Part shown: positions 10,247-22,841 of the stretch, in pieces
Position numbering within the stretch: position 1 is the first letter of the stretch
Layout: every line of letters begins with the position of its first letter
DNA from: Listeria cornellensis FSL F6-0969
Lineage (GTDB): Bacteria > Bacillota > Bacilli > Lactobacillales > Listeriaceae
Assembly (NCBI RefSeq): GCF_000525855.1
Contig: NZ_AODE01000014.1
Location: 62,001-126,000, forward strand
Length of the DNA stretch: 64,000 nt
Direction: 5' to 3'
Position numbers and translations under genes: made by a program
Notes under the pieces: model-generated
Told to the model about the DNA's origin: nothing
Seen by the model: only the letters and a program-made list of their open reading frames with translations
Database searches by the model: none

Positions 10247-10274
10247 GAAAGAGTGGGCATCGGCCCACTCTTGG
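10247..10274 (-). terminator. terminator after polC
   Basis: AAGAGTGGGC and GCCCACTCTT form a perfect ten-base stem around a four-base loop. On the minus strand it is followed by TCCTTTT. It lies between polC (ending at 10367) and rimP, so rimP-nusA should have its own promoter in the 80 bases that follow; I see no clear one. Confidence 0.85.
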
Positions 10275-10366
10275 TTGAGTTATCGTAATTTCATTATTAA
10301 CTATAACACAAACATTCTTCCTTCGCAAACATTAGGCCCTGTGTTGCCTTGTGTAGAGCCATATCC

Positions 10367-13300
10367 TCAGAATAAAGAGAGTTGATTTTGATCTGGTAAG
10401 CCTTCTAAACAACCTTGATCATCCATATATTGAATGATGGTTTTCGAGACTTTTCCGCGTTGTTGCAAGTCTTCTTTTGATAAAAATTCGCCATCTTTAC
10501 GCGCGGCTACAATTGCTTTCGCAACGTTGGTTCCAAGACTCGGAATCGCATTAAACGGCGGAATTAGCTGGTCACCTTCAATGATAAATTCGTCTGCGCT
10601 TGATTTATATAGGTCTACTTTTTGGAAAGAAAATCCGCGAGCTAGCATCTCGTTTGAAATCTCGAGAACCGTCAGTAAACTTTTTTCTTTCATCGATGCT
10701 TCGAGCCCTTTGGCGTTTATTTCTTGCATCTTCGCTTTTGTCGCTTCTTTTCCGTTGACCATCGCTGTCAGGTCAAAATCATCGGCACGAACAGTGAAAT
10801 AGGTCGCATAGAAGAACAAAGGATGGTGTACTTTGAAATAAGCAATCCGAACGGCCATGAGTACATAGGCCGCGGCATGGGCTTTCGGGAACATGTACTT
10901 GATTTTTTTACACGAATCGATGTACCAATTCGGCACTTTATTTTCAATCATCGCGGCTTCCATTTCTTCGGTCAAGCCTTTCCCCTTACGCACAGACTCC
11001 ATGATTTGGAAGGCAAGCGAGCTGTCGAGGCCCTGGTAGATAAGGAAAACCATGATATCATCACGACAACCAATAACTTCAGCGAGTGAGCAAATGTTGT
11101 TTTTGATAAGCTCCTCCGCATTTCCAAGCCAGACGTCGGTTCCGTGGGATAATCCAGAGATTTGAACAAGCTCAGAGAATGTTGTCGGTTTGGTTTGCTC
11201 AAGCATTTGACGTACAAAACGAGTTCCGAACTCTGGGATGCCGAGTGTGCCGGTTTTTGAATCGATATCTGCTGGTTTTACTCCGAGTGATTCTGTAGAA
11301 CCGAACAGCTTCATCACTTCTTTGTCATCGGTCGGGATTGTTTTTGGATCGATACCGCTTAGGTCCTGAAGCATCCGAATTGCGGTCGGATCATCGTGTC
11401 CGAGTATATCGAGTTTTAATACATTATCGTGAATCGAGTGGAAATCAAAATGGGTTGTTTTCCATTCTGAATCCGTCGCGTCAGCTGGAAACTGGATTGG
11501 CGAGAAATCGTAGACGTCCATATAATCCGGGATAACGATAATCCCCCCTGGATGCTGACCAGTCGTTCTTTTTACGCCAGTACAGCCTTGCACGAGACGA
11601 TCAATCTCCGCCCCGCGAATCGTCATATTCATGTCCCGCTCATAATTCCGCACATAACCGAACGCCGTCTTCTCAGCGACCGTACCAATCGTTCCAGCAC
11701 GATATACATAATCCTCACCGAAAAGCTCCTTCGTGTAGGCATGGGCAATTGGCTGATACTCCCCAGAAAAGTTCAAATCGATATCGGGAACTTTATCTCC
11801 TTTAAAGCCAAGGAACGTTTCAAAAGGAATATCCTGACCTTCTTTCGTGAGCGCCGCCCCACATTCTGGACATTCTTTATCCGGCAAATCAAATCCGGAA
11901 CCAACTGAACCATCATCGAAAAACTCGGAATGCTTACACTTCGAACAAACATAATGCGGTGGTAACGGGTTTACCTCGGTGATTTCCGTCATGGTAGCAA
12001 CTAAGGAAGAACCAACCGAACCACGCGAACCTACGAGATAGCCTTCGTTGAGCGATTTTTTCACGAGTTTGTGTGAGATTAAATAAATAACCGCGAAACC
12101 GTGACCAATAATACTTTTCAGCTCTTTTTCAAGACGCGCTTCGACGATTTCTGGTAGCTCATCGCCGTAAATGCTACGTGCCATCGTATAGCTCATATTG
12201 CGGACTTCATCTTCGGCACCTTCGATTTTAGGCGTATACAGATCGTCTTTGATTGGTTTTAGATTTTCCACCCAATCCGCCACGAGATTGGAGTTTGTGA
12301 CAACGATTTCTTTCGCTTTTTCAGCACCTAAAAAGGCAAATTCGGCAAGCATTTCATCGGTTGAACGGAAATGAACGTCTGGAAGTGACGCACGGTTCAG
12401 CGGATTTGCCCCTCCTTGTGAATGAATCAAGATTTTACGATAGATTTTATCGTTTGGATTCAAATAATGTACATTTCCAGTCGCCACAACAGGTTTGCCG
12501 ATTTTTTCACCGACTTTCACTAAGTTACCGATAATTTCTTCGAGCGCTTTTTCATCACGAACTAGTTCTCTTTCGATAAGTGGCGCGTAGACTGGCTTCG
12601 GCTGTACTTCGATAAAATCATAAAAGGCAGCAACCCGCTCCGCATCTTCCATTCCTTTTTGCATCATCGCTTCAAAAATTTCGCCCTGATTGCAGGCTGA
12701 ACCAACGATGAGCCCTTCGCGAAGTTTATTAAGCTCCGATCTAGGAATTCTAGGAACACGGAAAAAATAATTGATTTGCGACATCGACACGAGTTTGAAT
12801 AAATTTTTCAGTCCGACATCGGTTTTCGCATAAATTGTAGCATGGAATGGACGCGCACGCTTATAGGCATCGCCTTCTCCCATGTAATTATTGAATTGGT
12901 CATGAAAGTCGATATCGCGCATTTCCTTCGCGTCTTTAATCAACTTCCAACCAAGATAAGCCGTCGCCTCTGCATCAAAAATAGCTCTGTGATGCTGTTC
13001 CAGGATAATATTGAATTTCTTCGTTAACGTATTCAAACGGTGATTTTTAAAATGGGGATAGAGAAAACGTGCCAATTCTAGCGTATCAATAACCGAGTTC
13101 TCTGCTTTTTCAATGCCGACTTTTCCGTAAGCCGTGTTGATAAAGCCCATATCAAAAGAGGCATTATGCGCAATCAGAATCGCGTCGCCAGACCAATCTT
13201 TGAAGTTTTGCAACACGACTTCGATTGGATCCGAGCCTTTCACCATATCATCCGTGATGCCCGTCAAGTTGATTGTCGTCGCGGATAATGGATGGCCTGG

Positions 13301-14703
13301 ATCAATGAAGGCCTCGAATTTATCGATGATTTCGCCGTCTTTCATCATGACGCCAGCGAGCTCGATAATCGTGTCATACACGGCGGATAACCCTGTAGTC
13401 TCGACGTCAAACACGACATAGGTTGCATCTTTCAAACCCGTGTGGCGCTCATTATAAGCGATTGGTACACCATCATCGATCAAATTCGCCTCAATCCCGT
13501 ACAGAATTTTGACACCATTTTTCTTACCGGCACCATAAGCTTCGGGGAAAGATTGCGCCACTGCATGATCCGTAATCGCGATCGCTGGATGACCCCAATC
13601 AGCCGCTTGTTTCACGAGATCCGCTACAGATGACGTCGCATCCATCTGACTCATCGGCGTATGCATATGAAGCTCTACACGCTTTTCCTCCGCCGTATCT
13701 AAACGCTTCACGCCCGCAATCTCATTCACATCTTGCGCCATCATGATCAAATCACGGACAAACGTATCCATCTGCACACTACCACGAACGCGGACCCACA
13801 TGCCTTTTTTCATATTCTGGAACATGGCAGCATCGTCGTTATCGCGCGAGAACATCTTGATAATAATCGAACTCGTATAATCCGTAATCTTGAATTGTAA
13901 CAAGCTCCGGCCACTGCGCAACTCCCGAATTTCCGATGCAAAAACATAACCTTCTACCGTAATGCGGCGTTCTTCGTCATAAATATCGCCAAGAGGCTTG
14001 CGTTCCTCATCATCCTTGATTTTATATCCAATTTGGAATGGTCCGGATGGTGCTGGTCCACCGCCACCTTCGCCATTCGCCTGCTGCTCCGCCCGTTTTT
14101 GCATCACCTGCACAGCTTCTAAGGCCTTCGCCTGATCCTCTTTTTCCTTCGCCTCCACAAAAGCCTTATAATGCTCTGTTTCCGACTGATCCAACAAGTT
14201 CGTGCGCAACACCATCGTCGGAAATCCTTTTTCACGTAGCTCTCAGCAATCGCCGGTTGAAAACGCTGGGCAATCGTCGTTTGCTCCATCTCATTATGTA
14301 CACGAATCTCCATAAAATTTGGCGCAATAAACGTCGGCTTCTGCTCAATTAACAACTGCCCGATCATCGGTGACTGCTTCGCGAACGGTGTAATCGTATC
14401 GTTCCAATAGTCCTCCACTAAACGCTCGGTCACTGTCTCGTCCCGAACATGAATCCGCATCGTTGTCTGTGCTATCTGTTGAAACGCTTGATTCATCCCC
14501 ACACGCATCATCTGAAACAATTCAAACGGCAAAATTTGAGCGACATCCAAATGGAATTCCCATATCTTATTCGCTTTATCTACAACCAATTTCTCGATTT
14601 TCCCATCTTTCGTAAAATCTTGAAATACGGCATCATTTCCTAATCCAATTTGCTGCAACAAAATTTGGAATCGTTCTTGTTTTTCTACATCTGTAATAGA
14701 CAA
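10367..14703 (-). CDS. polC: DNA polymerase III alpha subunit, Gram-positive PolC (apparent frameshift)
   Basis: The replicative polymerase with built-in proofreading. From TTG 14703 (AAAAGGAG nine bases upstream), with one missing base restored in the T-run at 14228-14232, the protein is 1445 residues, normal for PolC. Domains in order: N-terminal and OB domains; a PHP domain ([12 protein letters not shown] near residue 345) interrupted by a DEDD 3'-5' exonuclease ([11 protein letters not shown] near 430); a zinc-binding element with CxxC pairs near 918-945; and the polymerase core ([13 protein letters not shown] near 970). An alternative upstream TTG (14733) has no ribosome binding site. 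A terminator-like hairpin lies immediately upstream. Confidence 0.96.
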
Positions 14704-14731
14704 TCTCGACAACTCCTTTTCGTGACTTAAC

Positions 14732-14790
14732 AAAAAAACGTCTTCCCAGTTTGAAATACAACACCTGACTGTATTTCACTCGTAAGACGG
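14732..14790 (-). terminator. terminator-like hairpin in the polC leader
   Basis: On the minus strand the outer arms CGTCTT (14784-14789) and AAGACG (14739-14744) and the inner arms TGAAATACA/TGTATTTCA (14770-14778, 14752-14760) form a long stem. It is followed at once by seven T (14732-14738). The T-run ends only about 28 bases before the polC start. It therefore either ends the upstream proS transcript with no room left for a full polC promoter, or attenuates polC. Confidence 0.75.
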
Positions 14791-14843
14791 CTTCATTTTC
14801 AACTCTAGTATTTGGAATAATCCACTTAATCCAGATTTTACAA

Positions 14844-14884
14844 AATCAGGTGAATGCGAACGCTTGTCGCCGATTCACCTGATT
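14844..14884. repeat. inverted repeat after proS
   Basis: Perfect 12-base arms (14844-14855 and 14873-14884; AATCAGGTGAAT/ATTCACCTGATT) around 17 bases. On the minus strand it starts about 14 bases after the proS stop and ends in TTTTG, so it can act as the proS terminator. The minus-strand arm and loop (AATCGGCGACAAGCGTTCGC) closely match the left end of the palindrome in the rbfA-truB gap, which suggests a shared repeat family. Confidence 0.7.
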
Positions 14885-14897
14885 CACTTGCTATACG

Positions 14898-16625
<1,728 letters not shown>

Positions 16626-16681
16626 CTATTTTTATCTTTAAACCTGTAAACGATCTTGCTTTCAGATTCTCCCTATTTATC

Positions 16682-17947
16682 TCAGAAAAACGCTCGCTGG
16701 ATATCATTCCATGTTACGAGTAACATCAACACCATCAGCAATGCAAAGCCGATGAAATGTACCATGCCCTCTTTTTTCGGGTCCAGTGGTTTCCCGCGGA
16801 TTAACTCGTATAAGAAGAACAATAAACGCCCACCATCCAGCGCTGGCAGTGGCAGTAAATTCACGATTCCTAAGTTAATACTTAGAACAGCCGTCCAATT
16901 GAGCAACGTCAAGAAACCATAACTCACCACTTCTTGTGTTGACGTGTAAATACCAACTGGTCCATTCAACATATTCAAGGAGAAGTCACCTGTCACCATT
17001 TGGCCAAGCACGTGACCGATTTGCGTTATCCAGAACCACGTCTGCGTAAAGCCATACGTTATTTTCGTCCAGAACGAATCCGATCCTGGTTGCGCGACAC
17101 CAATTTTACCAACGCTTGTACCATCTTGCGCTTTTTCTGCTTTCGGCGTTACGTCGATATCTTGTATTTTTCCATCGCGCTCGACTTTGAAATCAAGCTC
17201 TTTATTCGGACTTTTCTCTACAGTAGAAAAAATATCCTGCCACGAATCCATCGCCTTACCATTAATGGAAATAACTTCGTCGCCCTGCTTCAAACCAGCT
17301 TCCTGCGCCGCACCATTATCGATTACTTGCCCGATTTCAGGATTATTCGACGGAACACTTCCTGATACAAAAGCAAGAATTGTAAAGATTATAATAGCTA
17401 AAATAAAGTTGAATAACGGTCCTGCAAAAATGGTCATCGCTCGTTTACCAAGTGATTTCGATTGGAAAACACGGTCATACGGTGCAATAATCGTTTCTAG
17501 CTTGCCATCCACGACAACCGCATCACTCGCGACTTGATAGCGAACAATTTTGTCCTCGTCGTATTCTTCATACCCCTCGATGAAAAGTTCTCTTTCAAGA
17601 TCGCTTCCAGAAACTTCAAGCGGCTGCACATCTTGATATTGATCCTTTCCATTAATGATAATTTTTGTCACGACTTCATCATCGTTTAAAATCAAGCCAA
17701 CACGGTAACCCGGTTTCAGCTCAACAACTTCTCCGTCTTCCCCCGCCATACGAACGTAACCGCCAATGGGAAGAAGTCTTAATGTGTACTGTGTTTCTTT
17801 CTTGCGGTAAGCAAATATTTTTGGACCAAAACCAATCGAAAAATCGCGAACTAGAATACCAGATCTTTTTGCAAATAAGAAATGTCCGAGTTCATGAAAG
17901 AAGACGATTAGGCCAAAAACAAATATAAACGCAATAATGGTTGTCAT
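16682..17947 (-). CDS. rseP: site-2 zinc metalloprotease RseP/RasP
   Basis: Intramembrane protease that cuts anti-sigma factors and remnant signal peptides. 421 residues with HELGH at residues 18-22 in the first membrane helix, a PDZ domain around residues 190-275, and the second metal motif [11 protein letters not shown] near residue 370. Three or four membrane segments can be seen. It starts at ATG 17947 with GAGGTG upstream, ten bases after dxr, in the conserved uppS-cdsA-dxr-rseP-proS order. Confidence 0.95.
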   Translation of the reverse strand: MTTIIAFIFVFGLIVFFHELGHFLFAKRSGILVRDFSIGFGPKIFAYRKKETQYTLRLLPIGGYVRMAGEDGEVVELKPGYRVGLILNDDEVVTKIIINGKDQYQDVQPLEVSGSDLERELFIEGYEEYDEDKIVRYQVASDAVVVDGKLETIIAPYDRVFQSKSLGKRAMTIFAGPLFNFILAIIIFTILAFVSGSVPSNNPEIGQVIDNGAAQEAGLKQGDEVISINGKAMDSWQDIFSTVEKSPNKELDFKVERDGKIQDIDVTPKAEKAQDGTSVGKIGVAQPGSDSFWTKITYGFTQTWFWITQIGHVLGQMVTGDFSLNMLNGPVGIYTSTQEVVSYGFLTLLNWTAVLSINLGIVNLLPLPALDGGRLLFFLYELIRGKPLDPKKEGMVHFIGFALLMVLMLLVTWNDIQRAFF

Positions 17948-17957
17948 TGTTTCACCT

Positions 17958-19100
17958 CTATAAAAGTGTCTTCACGTATGCACGTGTTTCCTGATCTACT
18001 TGGAAAATAGTCTCCAAATCAGGGTTGGGTATTGTCTTATGGCGATTCATCGCATTTTCAACGAGTGCCTCGATATCTTGAAAAGCGACCTGACCATTTA
18101 AAAAGCCAGCAACAGCAATCTCATTCGCTGCATTCAAAACGGAAGGCATCGTTCCACCTATTTTACCAGCAGTGTACGCTAATTTCAATGCTGGGAAACG
18201 ATGGAAGTCCATTTTATCGAAATGAAGCGTACCAAAATCCGTAATATCAAACGGTTTTTGGAAGGAAATACTTGAGCGCTCCGGATGTGTCAGCGCGTAT
18301 TGAATCGGCACACGCATATCTGGCAAACCAAGTTGCGCGATATGGCTACCATCTTTAAATGCCACCATCGAATGAATAATACTTTCTCGATGAATCACAA
18401 CATCAATTTTGTCGTAATCTAAGTCGAATAGCCAATGCGCCTCAATGACTTCTAAGCCTTTATTGAACATCGTCGCCGAATCGATTGTAATTTTGTTACC
18501 CATCGACCAGTTCGGATGTGCCAACGCTTCAGCGACCGTCACATCTTTCAACTGATCTCGCGTCTTATCCCGGAAGCTTCCGCCAGATGCCGTCACAATC
18601 AATTTATCAATATTCGCCGGATTTTCACCTTGTAAACACTGAAAAATCGCCGAATGTTCGCTATCGACTGGCACCAAGCTCACGCCTTTTTCTTTCGCAG
18701 CACGCATGACTAAATGTCCCGCCGTTACTAGTGTTTCTTTATTCGCAATTGCGATCTCTTTCCCAGCAGCGATCGCATCCAATGTTGGCTGCAAACCGAC
18801 GCTACCCATTACTGCATTAATCAAAATGTCGCCATGACTAGACGTTGCAACCTCTTGCAAACCCATCGCGCCATAATAAACCTTAATTCCAGGAAACTCT
18901 AATTTTAATTTTTCATAGTCCCGACGAAGTTCCACCGATACAATTTCTGGTTGAAACTCGTGAATAATCGCCATTCCAAGCTTCATGTTGCGCCCAAACG
19001 AAAGCGCTACAACTTGAAATAAGTCCGGATGTTCCCTCACAATCGCAAGTGTCTGGCTTCCAACCGAACCCGTTGCGCCTAGTAAATTAATTTTTCTCAT
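17958..19100 (-). CDS. dxr: 1-deoxy-D-xylulose 5-phosphate reductoisomerase
   Basis: Second step of the MEP pathway to isopentenyl diphosphate, using NADPH. 380 residues, full length. The NADPH-binding loop GATGSVG is at residues 8-14, and the conserved [13 protein letters not shown] and GGSFRDK stretches with the metal-binding acids follow. Presence of dxr in the uppS-cdsA operon shows that this organism makes isoprenoids by the MEP route. Start supported by GAGGTG. Confidence 0.97.
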   Translation of the reverse strand: MRKINLLGATGSVGSQTLAIVREHPDLFQVVALSFGRNMKLGMAIIHEFQPEIVSVELRRDYEKLKLEFPGIKVYYGAMGLQEVATSSHGDILINAVMGSVGLQPTLDAIAAGKEIAIANKETLVTAGHLVMRAAKEKGVSLVPVDSEHSAIFQCLQGENPANIDKLIVTASGGSFRDKTRDQLKDVTVAEALAHPNWSMGNKITIDSATMFNKGLEVIEAHWLFDLDYDKIDVVIHRESIIHSMVAFKDGSHIAQLGLPDMRVPIQYALTHPERSSISFQKPFDITDFGTLHFDKMDFHRFPALKLAYTAGKIGGTMPSVLNAANEIAVAGFLNGQVAFQDIEALVENAMNRHKTIPNPDLETIFQVDQETRAYVKTLL

Positions 19101-19115
19101 CAGTACACCTCTATT

Positions 19116-19916
19116 TTATAAAATTTGAAGTATATGTAGCAATGGCAAAAGAAGTGGTAAAACAAAGAGTAAATTATCGAACCGATCTAGTATTCCACCG
19201 TGTCCAGGTAACAATTTCCCAGAATCCTTCACGCCATAATAACGTTTCAATGCGGATTCCACCAAGTCCCCTAGTTGACCGAAAATGGAAAGTACAATAA
19301 TTAAAGCTGCGATGACAAATGGGTTTCCATCCAATCCCATGTATAAATAATACCCGCCAGCGATTACTACTGCAAAAACAACACCGCCAACAAAGCCTTC
19401 TACCGTCTTATTCGGACTCACATTAGGCGCCAATTTATGCTTCCCAAGCGACCGACCAACAAAATAGGCCATCGTATCTGTCATCCAAACAATTAATAGC
19501 GCAAAAATAACATACTCTAGCCCCGCATTCCGCGTCTCGGCTAAATAATGGAAGCCCAACCCTGTATAAAAAGCCGCTAAAATACCAATTCCAACCTGAT
19601 CAAAATGATAGCGATTCTTTGAAAATACCGTATAGGATAACAATAATGCCATACAAACAAAAATAATTTCCATTTGCGTGATATTATATTCCCGAAGCCA
19701 ATCGATGAACCGTGTCGGCGCCGCAATCGTAAGTGTCAATACGAGCGTGATAATCCCGTTCACCGAAAACAGACTTTGCTTAGTCATCACTAAAATTTCA
19801 TATAATGCGATCGCCGCTAGTAACATGCTAAGCAGTTCAAATGGCAATTTCCCATAGATCACAAATGGCAGGAACACCGCCAAAGCTACGATTGCTGTAA
19901 TAATTCTTGTTTTCAC
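19116..19916 (-). CDS. cdsA: phosphatidate cytidylyltransferase
   Basis: Makes CDP-diacylglycerol from phosphatidic acid and CTP at the membrane. 266 residues with about eight hydrophobic segments. The family signature lies near the C-terminus: GQLGDLVESALKRYYGVKDS followed by GHGGILDRFD. The start codon is GTG 19916 preceded by GGAGGATAT. It lies between uppS and dxr with short spacers and no visible promoter of its own. Confidence 0.95.
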   Translation of the reverse strand: MKTRIITAIVALAVFLPFVIYGKLPFELLSMLLAAIALYEILVMTKQSLFSVNGIITLVLTLTIAAPTRFIDWLREYNITQMEIIFVCMALLLSYTVFSKNRYHFDQVGIGILAAFYTGLGFHYLAETRNAGLEYVIFALLIVWMTDTMAYFVGRSLGKHKLAPNVSPNKTVEGFVGGVVFAVVIAGGYYLYMGLDGNPFVIAALIIVLSIFGQLGDLVESALKRYYGVKDSGKLLPGHGGILDRFDNLLFVLPLLLPLLHILQIL

Positions 19917-19928
19917 AATATATCCTCC

Positions 19929-20687
19929 CTATAGGCCCCCGAAGCGTCTCGAGCGATTCTGATACTCCACAACCGCCTGCTTAAAATCACTTTCCGAAAA
20001 ATCAGGCCAGTGCGTCTCTGTAAAATAAAACTCGCTATACGCAAGTTGCCATAACATAAAATTGCTGAGTCTAAGCTCGCCACTTGTGCGAATCAACAAA
20101 TCTGGGTCCGACAAGTCCGCACTCATCAAGTGCTTCGCCAAACGCTCTTCCGTCAAATCCTCTGCAGTAAACCCAGCATCCAACAATTCCCGCATTGCCA
20201 CCTGTGTCGCCGTAACAATCTCAGCCCGCGATCCATAATTCAGCGCAAAGTTCAAGACAAGCCCCGTATTACCTTTCGTTGCCTCCATCGCGCGCTCCAC
20301 AGCATCCAGTGTATGTTTCGGCAACTCCTCTTTATAGCCCATCACATTCACGCGCACATTCTCTTCCATCAGCTCCGGAATAAACGTATCGAAAAACTCA
20401 CCCGGCAACTTCATCAGAAAATCAACCTCATCATTCGGCCGCTTCCAATTCTCGGTAGAAAAAGCGTACAGCGTTAAAATATCAATACCTAGCGAATTCG
20501 CATAACGCGTCATACGTTTCACCACTTGCATCCCTTCACGGTGCCCAGCAACCCTAGGTAAGAAGCGTTTCTTCGCCCACCTTCCATTCCCATCCATAAT
20601 AATCGCTACATGGCTCGGCAAAGGAAGTTCTGCTGAAATTTCATTATTTATCTCATTCTCATCTTGACGAAATATCTTCTTAAACAT
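19929..20687 (-). CDS. uppS: undecaprenyl diphosphate synthase
   Basis: Cis-prenyltransferase that makes the C55 lipid carrier for peptidoglycan and teichoic acids. 252 residues from ATG 20687 (GGAGG seven bases upstream). The substrate motif MDGNGRWAKKR, the LTLYAFSTENWKRP stretch and the C-terminal PDLLIRTSGELRLSNF motif are intact. It is separated from frr by a 660-bp spacer rich in repeats, unlike the short gap common in Bacillales. Confidence 0.97.
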   Translation of the reverse strand: MFKKIFRQDENEINNEISAELPLPSHVAIIMDGNGRWAKKRFLPRVAGHREGMQVVKRMTRYANSLGIDILTLYAFSTENWKRPNDEVDFLMKLPGEFFDTFIPELMEENVRVNVMGYKEELPKHTLDAVERAMEATKGNTGLVLNFALNYGSRAEIVTATQVAMRELLDAGFTAEDLTEERLAKHLMSADLSDPDLLIRTSGELRLSNFMLWQLAYSEFYFTETHWPDFSESDFKQAVVEYQNRSRRFGGL

Positions 20688-21349
20688 GTTCTTTCCTCCA
20701 ATAGAATTACCAAGAGTCGGCACGTCTATACCTATAATAACAAAAATAACAGAAATTATGTACTATAACTTGCTCAAAGTAAATAAGAAATCCATGAGAT
20801 TCGAGTTGTTAAAGCTTTTATGCGGTATTTCTTGCCGATTTAGAACTTCCATTTGCATGCGATGTAAACCACCGGTAGCTCTTATCAGACAATGCCCACC
20901 TCGAAATTTTAATAAAAATGAACGCATGACTCTTTCCCCCGAAATACTAAGAAATAACCGCTTCACGCATATTGAAAAAGCAATGTTTCGTGCCTCAATA
21001 TGCGTGAAGCGGTGGTGGGATTCGGCAGGAATAGCGTCGCGTTTGACGCCTTTGTTGCGGCTCTTATGAGGCATCACTTGCCGATTTAGAGCCGCAATAC
21101 GAGGGCGAATAAAGTGAGCATTCGTTCCTTGCCCTGCATCACGACTCGCATCTCCGATCCAGCTTCAAGAGCCAGACTCTCGAAATTTTCGTGCCCTCCA
21201 CAAAAACCAAATGCGGGTTTTTACTGCGGCCCCTAACAAATAAATGGTTGTCAGTCTCGCGTTGCTCCACTGCCTATTGATTCACTAAATCAAACCAAAC
21301 GACGGTTTGAAAGTTCATCAACATAAGCAGGCTCTTTCAGCACTTCTTT
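20688..21349. repeat. frr-uppS spacer with hairpins and a direct repeat
   Basis: A 660-bp spacer without a credible gene. Perfect 18-base arms at 20958-20975 and 20995-21012 form a hairpin with a 19-base loop. A second, extended imperfect hairpin spans 21091-21230 (GCCGCA/TGCGGC outermost, GAGGGC/GCCCTC inside). The 14-mer CTTGCCGATTTAGA occurs at 20831-20844 and 21077-21090 within longer, about 75% matching segments, so the region looks built of degenerate repeat units. A 104-codon open frame across it on the minus strand (21077-20763) translates the repeat (two RQ..PHKS.N units) and has no ribosome binding site. Confidence 0.7.
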
Positions 21350-21908
21350 CTAGACCTCCATTATCTCTTCTTCTTTACTCTTCGCTATCTCATCAAGTTT
21401 CTTAATGCTTGCGTCTGTTAATTTTTGCACGTCTTCTGTGAAATTACGTAGATCGTCTTCTGTAATATCGCCAGACTTCTCTAATTTCTTCAAGTCATCA
21501 TTTGCATCGCGACGTACGTTACGAATCGCAACTTTTGCATCTTCTGCTTTCTTTTTTCACTTCTTTTACGAGTTCTTTACGACGTTCTTCCGTTAATTGT
21601 GGAATCGCAATACGGATAACTTCACCGTCGTTATTTGGCATAATACCAAGATCTGCTTTTAAAATCGCTTTTTCGATGTCGCCTAGCGCTGTTTTATCAT
21701 AAGGAGAAATCATTAGTAAGCGCGCTTCTGGAACGCTCACTCCTGCTACTTGGTTGATCGGTGTTGGTGCGCCATAATAGTCTACCGATACACGATCAAG
21801 TAGGGATGCATTGGCACGGCCTGCGCGAATCGATCCTAATTGATGTTGTAACGCTTGTTCTGATTTTGTCATTTTATCTTGTGCTTGTGCTAATACTTCT
21901 TTACTCAT
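21350..21908 (-). CDS. frr: ribosome recycling factor (apparent frameshift)
   Basis: Splits post-termination ribosomes with EF-G. From ATG 21908 the protein begins [20 protein letters not shown]. It keeps [19 protein letters not shown] and runs to KEVKK, where an extra T at 21548-21550 breaks the frame. After removing one base it continues [20 protein letters not shown] to the TAG at 21350, 185 residues, the exact family length. The start lies two bases after the pyrH stop, and its ribosome binding site is inside the end of pyrH, so the genes are coupled. Confidence 0.95.
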
Positions 21909-21910
21909 GT

Positions 21911-22639
21911 TTATTTCCTCCCTCTTACTATGGTTCCGATTTTTTCTCCTAAGATAACGCGTTTGATATTATTATCTGTTTCTTCAAACGAGAAGACAAT
22001 CAATGGAATATCATTGTCCATACTTAGCGATGATGCCGTTGTATCCATGACTTGCAGATTATCTTTAATCACATCAAGATATGATAACTCCTCGTATTTC
22101 ACTGCTGTATCATCCAATTTAGGATCAGCACTATAAACGCCATCGACATTGTTTTTGGCCATCAAAATAACCTCAGCCTCGATTTCAGCTGCGCGCAATG
22201 CCGCCGTTGTATCTGTTGAGAAATAAGGATTCCCTGTTCCCGCTGCAAAAATAACAACGCGACCTTTTTCCAAATGACGAATGGCTTTACGTCTAATATA
22301 CGGCTCAGCAATTTGACGCATATCAATAGAAGTTTGAACACGTGTAGCTACACCAACGTTCTCCAGTGAATCTTGTAGTGACAAAGAGTTCATGACAGTT
22401 GCCAGCATGCCCATGTAATCCGCTGCTGCACGATCCATTCCCATTTCACTACCAAGCTTACCGCGCCAAATATTGCCGCCACCGACAACGATAGCAACCT
22501 CCACGCCAAGTTCTACTACTTCTTTTACTTGTTGCGAGATGGAGTTCACGACACGCGGGTTAATCCCAAACCCTTCCTTTCCTGCTAAAGCTTCACCACT
22601 AAGTTTCAATACTACTCGTTTATATTCTGGGGTATCCAT
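21911..22639 (-). CDS. pyrH: UMP kinase
   Basis: Hexameric bacterial kinase that phosphorylates UMP to UDP. 242 residues from ATG 22639, chosen because GGAGG lies five bases before it. The frame opens four codons earlier at an ATG that forms part of that ribosome binding site. [19 protein letters not shown] and [10 protein letters not shown] are amino acid kinase-fold motifs of PyrH. In many Firmicutes rpsB-tsf stand directly before pyrH; here they are 5 kb away with an unrelated plus-strand gene and the LXG locus between. Confidence 0.97.
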   Translation of the reverse strand: MDTPEYKRVVLKLSGEALAGKEGFGINPRVVNSISQQVKEVVELGVEVAIVVGGGNIWRGKLGSEMGMDRAAADYMGMLATVMNSLSLQDSLENVGVATRVQTSIDMRQIAEPYIRRKAIRHLEKGRVVIFAAGTGNPYFSTDTTAALRAAEIEAEVILMAKNNVDGVYSADPKLDDTAVKYEELSYLDVIKDNLQVMDTTASSLSMDNDIPLIVFSFEETDNNIKRVILGEKIGTIVRGRK

Positions 22640-22841
22640 ATTGACCTCCATCTACTTTCTATTTGGCTCATTCCTAACACTCGGAATAATTCCATCATAT
22701 TCTATAATACTAAAAAAAAAGCCTTAAGCAAAAGCATTTTCGTACAAATTTCAAAAATAATATTTTCCTACCCCTTTCAGACTACTAATTATTGTTAACT
22801 TATCGTATAATAAAAAGCAGAAATAAGGGGGAGAAATTGAC

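Noticed and set aside
20763..21077. A 104-residue minus-strand frame in the frr-uppS spacer as a gene
   Set aside because: No ribosome binding site, low-complexity repeat content, and it coincides with hairpins and direct repeats.
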